A stretch of 59,889 nucleotides of DNA from Staphylococcus sp. GSSP0090 (GCF_013391405.1 NZ_JACBFD010000017.1:293-60181), one strand, 5' to 3'; counted from the stretch's first letter, positions 1-8,214 are shown. Notes: generated from the letters alone by a model not told the origin. Made by a program: numbers and translations.

Positions 1-152
1 AGAAATCAAAAAAGGGAAGAAAAAATAGAACCCCCTTTAGGGGTGCTGGAAAAGTAGTGCAGTTGGCTGACTTGTCAGTGCCCTTACAGGGCTGGCCAGT
101 AAGGAAGGCTTACAGCCGCAGAACAAACCACCCGTTCACACGGGTGGTTTTG
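1..152. repeat. Cluster of short palindromes (possible mobile-element end or structured RNA)
   Basis: Several small inverted repeats follow each other: CCCC/GGGG around 32-43, CTGAC/GTCAG around 67-79, GCCCT/AGGGC around 80-92, and a perfect 9-bp stem AACCACCCG/CGGGTGGTT at 126-149 followed by TTTT. The last looks like a Rho-independent terminator. No convincing protein is encoded here. Such packed hairpins resemble the ends of IS200/IS605-type elements or a small structured RNA, but no transposase is in the window, so the assignment is a guess. Confidence 0.3.
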
Positions 153-496
153 ATTGTGGTTTTGGAATTTGAAAAGTTCGCAGAGTGTGGATTGGTAGTT
201 CTATATTTTGAAGAAGTGCAAATAAAGCTATGCCCAAAAAGCTATAAATTTCATATGCTTAGGTGATGTATCAGGATCCATTGATTTTATTACTATCAAT
301 AGCATCTCTGATTATACTTGAGCAACTGATGATTTTTTGAATTTAAAGCAAAGTGATTTCTAAGAGTTTGATTGGTAAGACTTTCTTTTTCTATAAACTT
401 TAGACAAGCATTCATATAAATGATATATACTTTTTCTTTCTTGTTATCATCCTAAAAAGTAAAAGAATAGACAGCTCGATTATTATAAAAACTAAA
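153..496. other. Gene-free AT-rich stretch
   Basis: I see no start codon with a ribosome-binding site and no extended frame on either strand. It separates the hairpin cluster from the first minus-strand cassette. Confidence 0.5.
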
Positions 497-730
497 TCAA
501 TCGTCATCCTCTAATAAGTTAGATACATTTACAGTAATTTCTTTAGTAACAGGATTAATACTTACATCTTCGTTATAACCTAAAGACTTTACTTGTATGG
601 AATCATTTTTTATCTTTAATGCTATTTCAACGTGTTGGTAGCCTTGTAAAATTAATAATGTATCTTCATTGGCAACAACATCGTGTGAACCTTTTCCATT
701 TATAGTGACATTCCAATCATTAAATTGCAT
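497..730 (-). CDS. Small acidic hypothetical protein (position-equivalent of family H)
   Basis: A 77-residue soluble protein beginning MQFNDWNV and ending in an acidic tail (LLEDDD). AAGGAGG lies 9 bases before the ATG. It has no signal peptide or membrane segment. It occupies the last place of a minus-strand cassette whose upstream members (A, F and G remnants at 752-1281) are decayed; the gene at 10321-10503 occupies the same place in another cassette. Beyond the MQ start the two proteins share little, so homology is uncertain. Function unknown. Confidence 0.6.
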   Translation of the reverse strand: MQFNDWNVTINGKGSHDVVANEDTLLILQGYQHVEIALKIKNDSIQVKSLGYNEDVSINPVTKEITVNVSNLLEDDD

Positions 731-751
731 TCTGAATTTCCTCCTTTTATA

Positions 752-888
752 TTAGTCTTCTTTCTCTAACCCTATAAACAGGGTTATTACAACTGAAATA
801 AACATGAATAGTACGAAAATAGATGTTACTAAAATCCACATATCATGATTAGATAAAATTCATCAAATTTTCATTTGTTGAATTTCAT
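752..888 (-). pseudogene. Family G small membrane protein, decayed
   Basis: From ATG 888 the frame reads MKFNK, then TGA at codon 6, then KFDEFYLI. After a shift of one base it continues as WILVTSIFV and ends GLEKED. The intact paralog at 8058-8198 has the same layout (MKLGKY start, one hydrophobic stretch, GFEKTED end). There is thus one nonsense codon and one frameshift. It sits between the F remnant and the gene at 497-730, the same order as in the cassette at 8 kb. Confidence 0.65.
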
Positions 889-898
889 AATACTTTAA

Positions 899-1084
899 TT
901 AATTGTTTCTTCTGTGTTTTAAATATGCTCTAATTTCTAATATTGAAAAAAATATAAAAACTATTAAACTCAGTATTGATAAGCTTAAAGCAATTTTATT
1001 GTCTTTAGTCAATATATTTTGAATTGATAAAATGATGAAAATAAAAATAGAGGTAAGGACGATAAATCTTGTGATTGTAATTTT
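899..1084 (-). pseudogene. Family F membrane protein, N-terminally truncated
   Basis: A 61-codon open stretch after a TAA at 1085-1087 contains ILTKDNKIALSLSILSLI and ends in KHRRNN. It aligns with residues about 10-74 of the protein at 8215-8439 (IITKDNIWAICLSIFSLI, ending YKKHNK). No start codon or ribosome site precedes it. Its 5' part overlaps the tail of the family-A gene at 1009-1281 in another frame, as expected if a deletion joined the two genes. Confidence 0.7.
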
Positions 1085-1281
1085 TTAGAGTTTTCACTTA
1101 TAATTTTATCTTCCTTTTTTCTGGCAAGTCTTATTAACAGAATAGAATTTATTAAAATTAAAAGTATAATTATTATTGCTATTGCTATTGTTAAATTGAT
1201 AGTATTGAAATAATCTAAAAATAATAAGAGTATCATTAATAAAATATTAATTGTTTGGTGTATATTTAATGCTTTTTTCAT
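1009..1281 (-). CDS. Family A small membrane protein, C-terminus replaced
   Basis: Start chosen at ATG 1281 behind GGTTGGAG. The product begins MKKALNIHQTINILLM and has two hydrophobic helices, like the family-A paralogs at 8464-8670, 10636-10842 and 16376-16588 (consensus IHHTINL...). Those end in a GVTI(D/E)D tail; here the tail is missing and the frame runs through unrelated residues into the F remnant before stopping. The gene is therefore probably a deletion fusion of unknown activity. Function of the family is unknown. Confidence 0.6.
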   Translation of the reverse strand: MKKALNIHQTINILLMILLLFLDYFNTINLTIAIAIIIILLILINSILLIRLARKKEDKIISENSKKLQSQDLSSLPLFLFSSFYQFKIY

Positions 1282-1463
1282 TATACTCCAACCTTTGCTC
1301 ACTATTTAATTAACATAATACTATATATTGCTCAATATTATAAACGAAAAGGTGAATGAGTTATTTACAGTGATTGCTTAGAAAGTTAAAACTAAAGTCA
1401 TAGATGACAACATCCTATCTGTAAATTAAATACTGGATCTATAGTCTAATGCAGCCTTAGGGG

Positions 1464-1862
1464 GAAGAAATAAACCTAAAAGAAGTCGTTACTAAATGTG
1501 GCGAATATGCTAAGAACCCAGACACAGGCAAATAAAATATTATTTACAATGAAGTTGTTGAGATGGTGGAAGCTCCTATAAAGATAAATGATCGTTTAAA
1601 AGCAAGAAATATATTAGGTAAATACCACACTCTATTTACTAATAAGAAAGAAATTTCGAGAGATACACCTATATTTATTAACATTGATGAATGGGATAGC
1701 GATGATGAAGAATTGGATAATGAGATAGAAAAAGCTACTGATAATCATAGAGGTAGTTCAGTAATTGTTGATGATTACTCGTTAGAAAATCAGACGATGT
1801 TATGCTATTGGTTAATAAAGTATGGAATGATAAAATATAAATTAAGTTGTGTTGATCTTTAA
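1464..1862 (+). pseudogene. Phage terminase small subunit-like remnant
   Basis: The frame reads INLKEVVTKCGEYAKNPDTGK, then TAA at 1533, then NIIYNEVVEMVEAPIKINDRLKARNILGKYHTLFTNKKE and an acidic tail with DEWDSDDEE. The NDRLKARxxLGKYHTLFT pattern is typical of the C-terminal half of phage and pathogenicity-island terminase small subunits, which recognise DNA for packaging. The N-terminal DNA-binding part is missing, the remaining frame has a stop, and no portal or large subunit follows. I read it as the scar of a prophage or SaPI-like element. The family call is from memory of motif style. Confidence 0.5.
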
Positions 1863-1891
1863 ATTCTGAATAGGTATAAAGGTGAGTGAAC

Positions 1892-2176
1892 ATGAAGCAA
1901 GAAAAGAAGTATGAAAACTTAGAGGATAAGATTGATATGATTTCTATTGCTCTTTTTAGCATATCTATTTTCATGTTTATAGTCATGATGACTATATCTT
2001 TATCTATAGATGTGATGCCAAGTGATATACCTTATGTGGTGCTAGCAGGTAAACTACTTATTTATCTATCGGGTATAATACAAATAGTTCCAATGATTAT
2101 AGAGAAAAAACATATGCAAGCGTTAGTTCTTGCATTAATAATAGGCGCTTGGATTTTATTGTTTGAAGTATTGTAA
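1892..2176 (+). CDS. Family B-like membrane protein
   Basis: A 94-residue protein, two or three transmembrane helices, start at ATG 1892 behind AAGGTGAG (a GTG two codons earlier is too close to the ribosome site). The layout (charged N-terminus, helix, short loop, helix ending in ...PMIIEKKH, last helix) matches the proteins at 4938-5210 and 11639-11911, which have STIPYI(S/L)E(R/K)NIKK at the same place. It is followed by a terminator at 2194-2229. Function unknown. Confidence 0.6.
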   Translation: MKQEKKYENLEDKIDMISIALFSISIFMFIVMMTISLSIDVMPSDIPYVVLAGKLLIYLSGIIQIVPMIIEKKHMQALVLALIIGAWILLFEVL

Positions 2177-2193
2177 TAAAAAAACATTTTAAT

Positions 2194-2229
2194 CACACCC
2201 ATCAGCAGAAATGTTGGTGGGTGTTTTAA
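2194..2229 (+). terminator. Rho-independent terminator
   Basis: ACACCCA/TGGGTGT stem followed by TTTT, directly after the family-B gene ending at 2176. Confidence 0.7.
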
Positions 2230-2318
2230 TTTAATATTCACGATATTTTAATTGAATTAATTTTTAATTGTGTTAGTCTTTTTGTTGTGAAGAATATTGT
2301 ATAAATGGAGATGTAATA

Positions 2319-2558
2319 TTGAATAAACAAATTGAAAAAATTGTTACTAGAGCATTGATAGCAATTGTATTGTAGGTTATATATATGAGTAATAATAAAA
2401 AAATCTATTTAGCTTTTTTAGTAATAACGTTTGTAATTTATATATCCTTGTCAATTATTTTCGATAATAATTCTTTTAATATACGTTTGTTTGTCATATT
2501 TCCTTTATTATTTTTGGGTGCATTTTTATTTTCTTCTAACTATAATGATAAAAATTAA
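2319..2558 (+). pseudogene. Small membrane protein split by an in-frame TAG
   Basis: A TTG at 2319, well placed behind GGAG, opens MNKQIEKIVTRALIAIVL and then TAG at 2373. The same frame restarts at ATG 2385 and gives 57 residues with two hydrophobic helices (MSNNKKIYLAFLVI... to NYNDKN). The ATG itself has only a weak ribosome site. Either a nonsense codon split an ~80-residue membrane protein, or the 57-residue product is the real gene. No known family. Confidence 0.4.
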
Positions 2559-2751
2559 CGTGGACACTTCTATTCAAACTTTTCACATTAATGTATTTTA
2601 GAATTTAGATCAATTTTTATAAAGATGCCTGATAGTATAACTTTAATAGTTGTGGTTATATTTAACACATTGTCTTTAAAGTGTGAAATGAGTTTGTTAA
2701 TTATGTCTATATTATTGGTAGAAGACTACATAACACTACAAGGAGAAGTCT

Positions 2752-3366
2752 ATGTTGACTATTGAAAAATCTTTTATTGTAAGAACGCTAAAGATATTCT
2801 TATTTAGTTTAAGCATAATGATTTTAACTTCTGCAATTACATATAGTATTGATATAAATATGAAAGAAGTAATCAAAAGTATAGATAACGGTATACCTGA
2901 ACCTGTTAAGAAATCTTCAGGCTTGGATAGTGTTTTTAAATATATTGTGAATAATGGGCTTATAGTTCCATTACAGATGTTTGTACTTTCATTAATACCT
3001 ATCCAATTTTTATATTTATTTAATTTAATATATAGTTCAATATTACCAGGTATAGTAATTGGTATTGCAATAAAAATGGATATATATAAGGCTATCGTTA
3101 TCATTGCACCTACAATACCTCATACTATATTAGAAATATTAGGATTTTGTATATTTGCTAGTGCGTTGTATCAATTCAATAAATCAATAAGAAGAAAGAT
3201 TAGTGAAATATTTAAAAAGGATATCATTGATAGAATTTCTATTATGAAATCATTTTTTAAAACAGTGAAAATCTACTTATCTATAGTCTTACCAGTAATA
3301 ATATTAGCGGCATTTTGTGAAGAATATTTAAGAGATTTTTTATATTCATTTCTTTCGAGTATTTAA
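2752..3366 (+). CDS. SpoIIM-family membrane protein
   Basis: A 204-residue integral membrane protein with five or six hydrophobic segments. The region VPLQMFVLSLIPIQFLYLF and the later IPHTILEILGFCIFAS are the pattern of the stage II sporulation protein M family (PHxxxEIxG). AAGGAG precedes the ATG. Members in non-sporulating bacteria have unknown roles, often beside peptide or transport genes. The paralog at 3554-4162 lies tail to tail with it. The very low GC content suggests transfer. Confidence 0.75.
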   Translation: MLTIEKSFIVRTLKIFLFSLSIMILTSAITYSIDINMKEVIKSIDNGIPEPVKKSSGLDSVFKYIVNNGLIVPLQMFVLSLIPIQFLYLFNLIYSSILPGIVIGIAIKMDIYKAIVIIAPTIPHTILEILGFCIFASALYQFNKSIRRKISEIFKKDIIDRISIMKSFFKTVKIYLSIVLPVIILAAFCEEYLRDFLYSFLSSI

Positions 3367-3553
3367 AACAAACATTTCTATTCCGATAGTAGGATCAAGC
3401 ATGTCAATCGAAAATATTTCTGACATAAATTTGATAATAAATTATCTTAAATAGTAGTAAACCTATATATAAGTATACAGATAGATCATTAATTGTTAAT
3501 GATTAATCGGCGGAAGTTAACAAACAAGACAATTATCGATGATAGTGGGCTTG

Positions 3554-4162
3554 TTAAATTAGTGATTTTATTAAGAGTTCTGATAAATATGTTTCTGTGA
3601 AAGCTGCTAGAATTATTAAAGGTAAAGCAATATATACATAAATTTTCAAAAAGTTTATTATAGCTAATTTTAAGGATAGTTTCTCTTTTTTATTATTTCT
3701 AAAAAGGTTACTGATTTTTCTAATGATAGATTGATTAACTTTTAATAAACCACTAGCAACAAAGCAAAGGCCCAATATTTCTAGTAAAAAGTGAGGCATA
3801 GCAGAGATAGTCATCATACTTCCTTTATATAAATCGATGTGAATTGCAAAACCTAAAACAATTGCTGGAAGTATTGTTGTACTTAAAATATTTAAATAGT
3901 ATAAGAAGGGTATCGGTATGACAGCGAGTAATAACATTTGGATAGGCACTCTAAAGCCATTGTTTAATACATATTCCCAAACCTTTTGTAATCCTTGTGC
4001 TTTGTCTAGAGCTGCTGGCGTACCATTTGTTACATTTTTAAAAGTTTCTGGAGAAGGGCTGAATATAACAGCCAAAATAAAACTGATTGCGAAAATCAAT
4101 AATGTTGCAGCTAAAAATTTAAACGTCCTTTTGATATAAATATCATCTTGTATCTTAAGCAT
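3554..4162 (-). CDS. SpoIIM-family membrane protein (paralog)
   Basis: A 202-residue paralog of the protein at 2752-3366 with collinear motifs: VPIQMLLLAVIPIPFLYYL and MPHFLLEILGLCFVAS, ending in a hydrophobic helix LPLIILAAFTETYL. Start at ATG 4162 behind GGAGG (an earlier in-frame ATG overlaps the ribosome site). The two genes converge over a 187-base gap without an obvious terminator. Stage II sporulation protein M remodels peptidoglycan during engulfment in spore-formers; Staphylococcus does not sporulate, so the job here is unknown. Confidence 0.75.
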   Translation of the reverse strand: MLKIQDDIYIKRTFKFLAATLLIFAISFILAVIFSPSPETFKNVTNGTPAALDKAQGLQKVWEYVLNNGFRVPIQMLLLAVIPIPFLYYLNILSTTILPAIVLGFAIHIDLYKGSMMTISAMPHFLLEILGLCFVASGLLKVNQSIIRKISNLFRNNKKEKLSLKLAIINFLKIYVYIALPLIILAAFTETYLSELLIKSLI

Positions 4163-4264
4163 AAGCGCCTCCATTTAATAAAGGTTATCTATTTAACTAA
4201 CATTACACTATCAAATATTTATTAACATTAATAGCTGATTTGAATAAAATTATAGAACGATAAA

Positions 4265-4279
4265 TCGCACGCATCAATA
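4265..4279. repeat. 15-bp direct repeat, copy 1
   Basis: TCGCACGCATCAATA occurs here and again at 15770-15784 in the same orientation, both in gene-free DNA. The two copies bracket 11.5 kb of the small-membrane-protein region. They could be target or recombination scars or a shared regulatory word. Confidence 0.4.
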
Positions 4280-4352
4280 GTAGTGTTGGTTATGTGATAT
4301 TTAATACTTTATAAAATGTAGGATGAGAAACTGTTTTGAAAGAGGGATTATT

Positions 4353-4802
4353 ATGATTGAAATATTGAATTCTATTGATGAAGCGCCAATTGACCTAATG
4401 TTACTTGCAGATCCATCCAAAAAATTGATTTTAGAGTATTTAAAAAATGGAAAATGCTTTGTATACAAAGAGAATGATGAAATTATAGGATGTTATGTAT
4501 TACAAGAAATTAATACAGATAAAATAGAATTAGTTAATATTGCAGTTTTAGAATCTAAACAAGGGTCTGGGATTGGTAAAAAGTTACTAGCAAATGCATT
4601 TGACTATGCAAAAGAGATGGGTTACAAAGAATTAGAGGTTGGGACAGGTAATTCTAGCATAGGACAGATTGCATTTTATCAAAAAATGGGTTTTAGAATA
4701 TGTAATATAGATATAGGATTTTACGATAGGACTTATAATAAAAAAATTTATGAAAATGGCATATTATGTAGGGATATGATTCGTTTTACAAAGATTTTAT
4801 AA
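4353..4802 (+). CDS. GNAT-family N-acetyltransferase
   Basis: A 149-residue GNAT enzyme, start at ATG 4353 behind AAAGAGGG. The acetyl-CoA pyrophosphate loop is ESKQGSGIGKKLL (residues about 72-84), after the beta strand ELVNIAVL, and the C-terminal motif AFYQKMGFRI follows. The substrate is unknown. It stands alone between the SpoIIM pair and the family-B gene at 4938. Confidence 0.85.
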   Translation: MIEILNSIDEAPIDLMLLADPSKKLILEYLKNGKCFVYKENDEIIGCYVLQEINTDKIELVNIAVLESKQGSGIGKKLLANAFDYAKEMGYKELEVGTGNSSIGQIAFYQKMGFRICNIDIGFYDRTYNKKIYENGILCRDMIRFTKIL

Positions 4803-4937
4803 TTAGCTAATTAGGAATTATTTAATTTAGAAAGATAAACAGTACACCTTGGTGATTTGTGTAACGCACAATATATATTTTGTTGTGCTTATGTTAATAT
4901 ATAATTAAATTGCCGGAAATATTTAAGGGGGAGAATA

Positions 4938-5210
4938 GTGAATCAAAGAGCGGAAAAGAATAAATTTAAAATATTTGAGACTATTGCAGATACTTTAGGT
5001 ATTACAGCTTTGGTAATAATACTTTGCTCGTTAGTTCTAGTTATCATATTCGATTGGCATTTTTTAGATTATATTGTTAAAGGTGCTGGTGTTCTTATGT
5101 TACTAAGTATGATAATAAGTACAATACCATATATTTCGGAAAGAAATATAAAGAAAATACTTTTTAATATACTTTTTATAATAGTGATAGCATATGTATT
5201 TTTTAACTAA
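4938..5210 (+). CDS. Family B small membrane protein
   Basis: A 90-residue protein with a charged N-terminus (MNQRAEKNKFK) and three hydrophobic helices separated by STIPYISERNIKKILF. GTG start behind AAGGGGGAG. The paralog at 11639-11911 shares the start MNQ, the STIPYI motif and the C-terminal YxFF, but carries a nonsense codon. It may form a transcription unit with the small genes at 5266, 5501 and 5913. Function unknown. Confidence 0.7.
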   Translation: MNQRAEKNKFKIFETIADTLGITALVIILCSLVLVIIFDWHFLDYIVKGAGVLMLLSMIISTIPYISERNIKKILFNILFIIVIAYVFFN

Positions 5211-5265
5211 TGATGTGTGTTCGAATGGTAAAATCAATTTTATTAAATAAAAAGAGGGAATTGAT

Positions 5266-5445
5266 ATGTGGAAGAATATTGAAATAACTGTATCATTAAT
5301 TATTTTTATTGCTGCACTTATGTTTGCAATATATTCATTCTATAATCATGCTGTGACAATGGGCTTTGGTGCGCTAATTGTTTCTGTTGTTAATGCATAT
5401 TACTTGGTTAAAGAGGTTAAAGAAAAGAGAGAAGAGGACTATTAA
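5266..5445 (+). CDS. Small two-helix membrane protein
   Basis: A 59-residue protein (MWKNIEITVSLIIFIAAL... to KEKREEDY) with two predicted helices and a charged tail; AGAGGG lies 9 bases before ATG 5266. The second helix and tail (NAYYLVKEVKEKR) resemble those of the protein at 5913-6107 (NAIYLVVKSMKIRNN), suggesting distant paralogy. Function unknown. Confidence 0.65.
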   Translation: MWKNIEITVSLIIFIAALMFAIYSFYNHAVTMGFGALIVSVVNAYYLVKEVKEKREEDY

Positions 5446-5500
5446 GCAAATATATACTATGCAACAACTTTAAACTGAAAATCTGAAAGGCTGTGTTTAT

Positions 5501-5803
5501 TTGGTTTTCGTATACATCATTGTAGCGGCTATTTTACTTTATTATGCTATTAAATATGGAATTAGAGATGGTTTGATTGATCGTGATGCTAACAAAGATA
5601 AGTTAATATACTTACAAAAAAGTGCTGATTTATTTGAAGAAATTGGTAATATACACAGAACAGTGGGTGAAGAGAACAAAGTTAAAGCCAAGAGCATATA
5701 TGATGAGTCATTAGATGTATTATTGTCTGAAATGGAACCTAGTGAAAAATACAACACTTTAGTGCAATATAAACAGGATATTGATCATATTAATAATGGG
5801 TAA
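5501..5803 (+). CDS. Family I membrane-anchored protein (IDRDAN motif)
   Basis: A 100-residue protein, TTG start behind GAAAGG. One N-terminal transmembrane helix (VYIIVAAILLYYAIKYGI) is followed by GLIDRDANKDK and a charged, probably helical cytoplasmic domain. A truncated paralog at 12878-13033 keeps the helix and the IDRDAN motif but lacks most of the C-terminal domain. Function unknown. Confidence 0.65.
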   Translation: MVFVYIIVAAILLYYAIKYGIRDGLIDRDANKDKLIYLQKSADLFEEIGNIHRTVGEENKVKAKSIYDESLDVLLSEMEPSEKYNTLVQYKQDIDHINNG

Positions 5804-5912
5804 TGAACAGATAAGATTAATACTTTTAAGATAAGAAAGTGGTATACAATTTTTGGTTCTTATCTATTTATCTGCTAAGTGTGTTATAGCGATTATTAAA
5901 AGGGGTGCTTTT

Positions 5913-6107
5913 TTGAATATTAAACCAGAATTAGATAATGGCTATTTTATAGCAACTATATTAAATGTTTTCTTCTTGCTTGGGCTTATTTTTATTATGC
6001 GTTTTGAGAATTTATTTATATTAGTTCCTTATACAATATTAATGGGGATAAATGCTATATATCTAGTTGTTAAATCTATGAAAATTAGAAATAATCGAAG
6101 TTTATAG
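5913..6107 (+). CDS. Small two-helix membrane protein
   Basis: Start at TTG 5913 behind AAAGGGGTG; the frame is open further upstream but without a ribosome site. The 64-residue product (MNIKPELDNGYFIATIL...) has two hydrophobic helices and ends in a basic tail MKIRNNRSL. Followed by a terminator at 6136-6172. Function unknown. Confidence 0.6.
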   Translation: MNIKPELDNGYFIATILNVFFLLGLIFIMRFENLFILVPYTILMGINAIYLVVKSMKIRNNRSL

Positions 6108-6135
6108 AAAATATTGATTAACGAATTTGTATTTT

Positions 6136-6172
6136 ATAATCACCTGCATGTTTTTTTAGGTGGTTATTTTTT
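6136..6172 (+). terminator. Rho-independent terminator
   Basis: ATAATCACCT / AGGTGGTTAT stem followed by TTTTTT; ends the 4938-6107 cluster. Confidence 0.75.
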
Positions 6173-6253
6173 ATTGCTATTAAATCTTCCATATTGTTTT
6201 TCGATAAGCTAAGTGATAAAATTCTATAAAACTATAACTTAGGTGGTGGTAAA

Positions 6254-7462
6254 TTGGACTATATGTATAAAATATTTTATAAAAACCCTCATGGTTATGA
6301 AAAAGAATATAAAAAAAGAATAAATGCGCCTAATGTAGAGTTATTAGATTTAACAATTAAACCTTATAGAACAAATGCTGAATTCGTATTATACTATATA
6401 CCAACATCAAAAATGTTGAATTTAGTTCAGGAAATTGAGAAGAATAACTCGAAACTAATAGAGTATACAATGAATTTACCAGAAGCAGCAACTGAATCTT
6501 TGCATAAAGATATTATTGTGAACGAACTTTTTTCAACGAATCAGATTGAAGGTGTCAAAAGCAGTAAACAAGAGATAGTTCATAGTATGAAAGAAATTAA
6601 GGAAAACCCTAAAAAGGCAGTTAGATTTAAGAGTATGTTAAACTCTTATTTTGGAATATTGTATGAAGAAAATGATTTGCCTAAAGAGCCTAAAGATATA
6701 AAAGAAATTTATAAGATGATTGCTGAAGAAGAAGTAAATGAAAATGATAAACTTGATGGTGAGCTATTCCGTAAAGTGGCCGTTAAAGTTGTCACTTCAA
6801 CTGATAAAGTTATACATGAGGGTGTTACTCCACATAGTAAAATAGTAAGTCATTTACAAATGCTATTGGATTTATTAAACAGTCCCAGTGATTTAGTGCC
6901 AGTAATTAAAATTGCTATTTCGCATTATTATATGGGATATATTCATCCATTCTACGATGGTAATGGAAGAACTGCTCGTTTTATTAATAGTTTATATCTA
7001 GATAAAGCGTATGATAAACTTACTGCGATTTCATTATCGAGAGCAATAGATAACAATAAAAAGACGTATTATGACATGTTTGAAAAAACAAACAGCGCTA
7101 TGAATAAAGGAGAATTAAATTATTTTATTGGTAATTTTTTAACCTTTATTAAAGAAGGGCAAAAAGGTTTGATTGAAGAATTATTGATAAAAAAGGCTCA
7201 GTTATATCATGCAAGTGAGAAAATTGAGAATGATCATGTGTTAAATTCAATGACCGAAAATCATAGAAAAATTATGTTTATTCTAGCACAAATTCAATAT
7301 TTTTCATTAGAAGAAACTACAACAGTGCAAGAATTATCGATTTATTTAAAAGTAACGCATCAAACAACTAGAAAATTGATGAATGACTTAATCAATTTAA
7401 AATATGTTGAGAAAAGGGGTATTAGACCAGTACTTTATAAAGCAATTGAAGGTTATTTTTAA
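6254..7462 (+). CDS. Fic-family protein with N-terminal inhibitory motif
   Basis: A 402-residue Fic domain protein, TTG start behind AGGTGGTGG. The core motif HPFYDGNGRTAR (231-242) contains the catalytic His, the phosphate-binding GNGR and the Arg needed for AMP transfer. Residues 94-100 (STNQIEG) match the (S/T)xxxE(G/N) inhibitory helix, placing it among Fic proteins with intramolecular inhibition by Glu99. A winged-helix-like segment follows at about 330-400 (TTTVQELSIYLKVTHQTTRKLMNDL). Such proteins AMPylate, or de-AMPylate, a protein target; the target is unknown. No separate antitoxin gene is adjacent. Terminator at 7526-7554. Confidence 0.88.
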   Translation: MDYMYKIFYKNPHGYEKEYKKRINAPNVELLDLTIKPYRTNAEFVLYYIPTSKMLNLVQEIEKNNSKLIEYTMNLPEAATESLHKDIIVNELFSTNQIEGVKSSKQEIVHSMKEIKENPKKAVRFKSMLNSYFGILYEENDLPKEPKDIKEIYKMIAEEEVNENDKLDGELFRKVAVKVVTSTDKVIHEGVTPHSKIVSHLQMLLDLLNSPSDLVPVIKIAISHYYMGYIHPFYDGNGRTARFINSLYLDKAYDKLTAISLSRAIDNNKKTYYDMFEKTNSAMNKGELNYFIGNFLTFIKEGQKGLIEELLIKKAQLYHASEKIENDHVLNSMTENHRKIMFILAQIQYFSLEETTTVQELSIYLKVTHQTTRKLMNDLINLKYVEKRGIRPVLYKAIEGYF

Positions 7463-7525
7463 CCAATATGTACTGATTGATAGATACTTGTAATAATAAA
7501 ATTGAAATTTTGATAAGTGAGCGTA

Positions 7526-7554
7526 AACCGTATCTTAATTGATACGGTTATTTT
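7526..7554 (+). terminator. Rho-independent terminator
   Basis: AACCGTATC / GATACGGTT perfect stem followed by ATTTT, after the Fic gene. Confidence 0.7.
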
Positions 7555-7633
7555 AAATGTGGAGAAAAGTATGATATATGGATTTTTGAAATTGTTGGGT
7601 ATTAACTATTTTTAAATGTTGTTTAATGAGTTG

Positions 7634-8035
7634 CTAATTAAGTGTTTTGTTTAATGATTTTTTGTACTTATTAAACGTACGTTCATCTATTTCACCATTC
7701 ATTTGTAGTAAATAATTATTCTTTTTATATGTGTGTGAATATAGAATAGTGCTAGATTTTCCTAACTCATCATAGTATTTTTTAGTTTCTTGCAAATCAT
7801 CATCACTTGCAAACATGAAGAGTCTGGCATGTTTACCATCTTTAACTTCAAACATTTTAGCTTTTTCTGCTTTCATAGGTGCAGGTCCATAATCTTCTAT
7901 ATTCATATCTTTTAGATTTTTGACAGTTAAACCATCATCTTTAAATCCGGTAATTACTTTGCTTGGTTCAATTGTTTTACCACAAGCACTTAATACTAAA
8001 AAACTAGCCAATAATAAACATAATAATTTCTTCAC
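7634..8035 (-). CDS. Small lipoprotein (staphylococcal stress-protein-like)
   Basis: Start chosen at GTG 8035, which gives a proper lipoprotein signal: KKLLCLLLASFLVLSAC, lipobox Cys at residue 18. The frame is open further upstream but that would spoil the signal. The mature domain (about 115 residues) contains KMFEVKDGKHARLFMF and ETKKYYDELGKSS, a pattern I recall from small staphylococcal lipoproteins annotated as stress proteins. It is the last gene of the cassette at 7.6-9.3 kb. Likely membrane-anchored on the outer face; function unknown. Confidence 0.7.
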   Translation of the reverse strand: MKKLLCLLLASFLVLSACGKTIEPSKVITGFKDDGLTVKNLKDMNIEDYGPAPMKAEKAKMFEVKDGKHARLFMFASDDDLQETKKYYDELGKSSTILYSHTYKKNNYLLQMNGEIDERTFNKYKKSLNKTLN

Positions 8036-8057
8036 ACTAAAATACCCCATTTTTATA

Positions 8058-8198
8058 TTAGTCTTCTGTTTTCTCAAATCCATAAATCAAGCAAATAACA
8101 AATACAATAAAGACCTCGGGTACAAATATAGATACAACAACAAATGGCAAAGATAAAATAATATAGTTGTAATCGTATGTATATTTACCTAACTTCAT
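8058..8198 (-). CDS. Family G small membrane protein
   Basis: A 46-residue protein, MKLGKYTYDYNYIILSLPF... to IYGFEKTED, behind a strong GGAGG. It has one long or two short hydrophobic helices. Decayed copies lie at 752-888 and 10522-10611, always after an A or F gene. Function unknown. Confidence 0.65.
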   Translation of the reverse strand: MKLGKYTYDYNYIILSLPFVVVSIFVPEVFIVFVICLIYGFEKTED

Positions 8199-8214
8199 AA
8201 TAATCCTCCAATTT

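Noticed and set aside
57..266. 69-codon open frame over the hairpin cluster
   Set aside because: It runs through the palindromes and the terminator stem, lacks a ribosome-binding site and has no protein-like composition.
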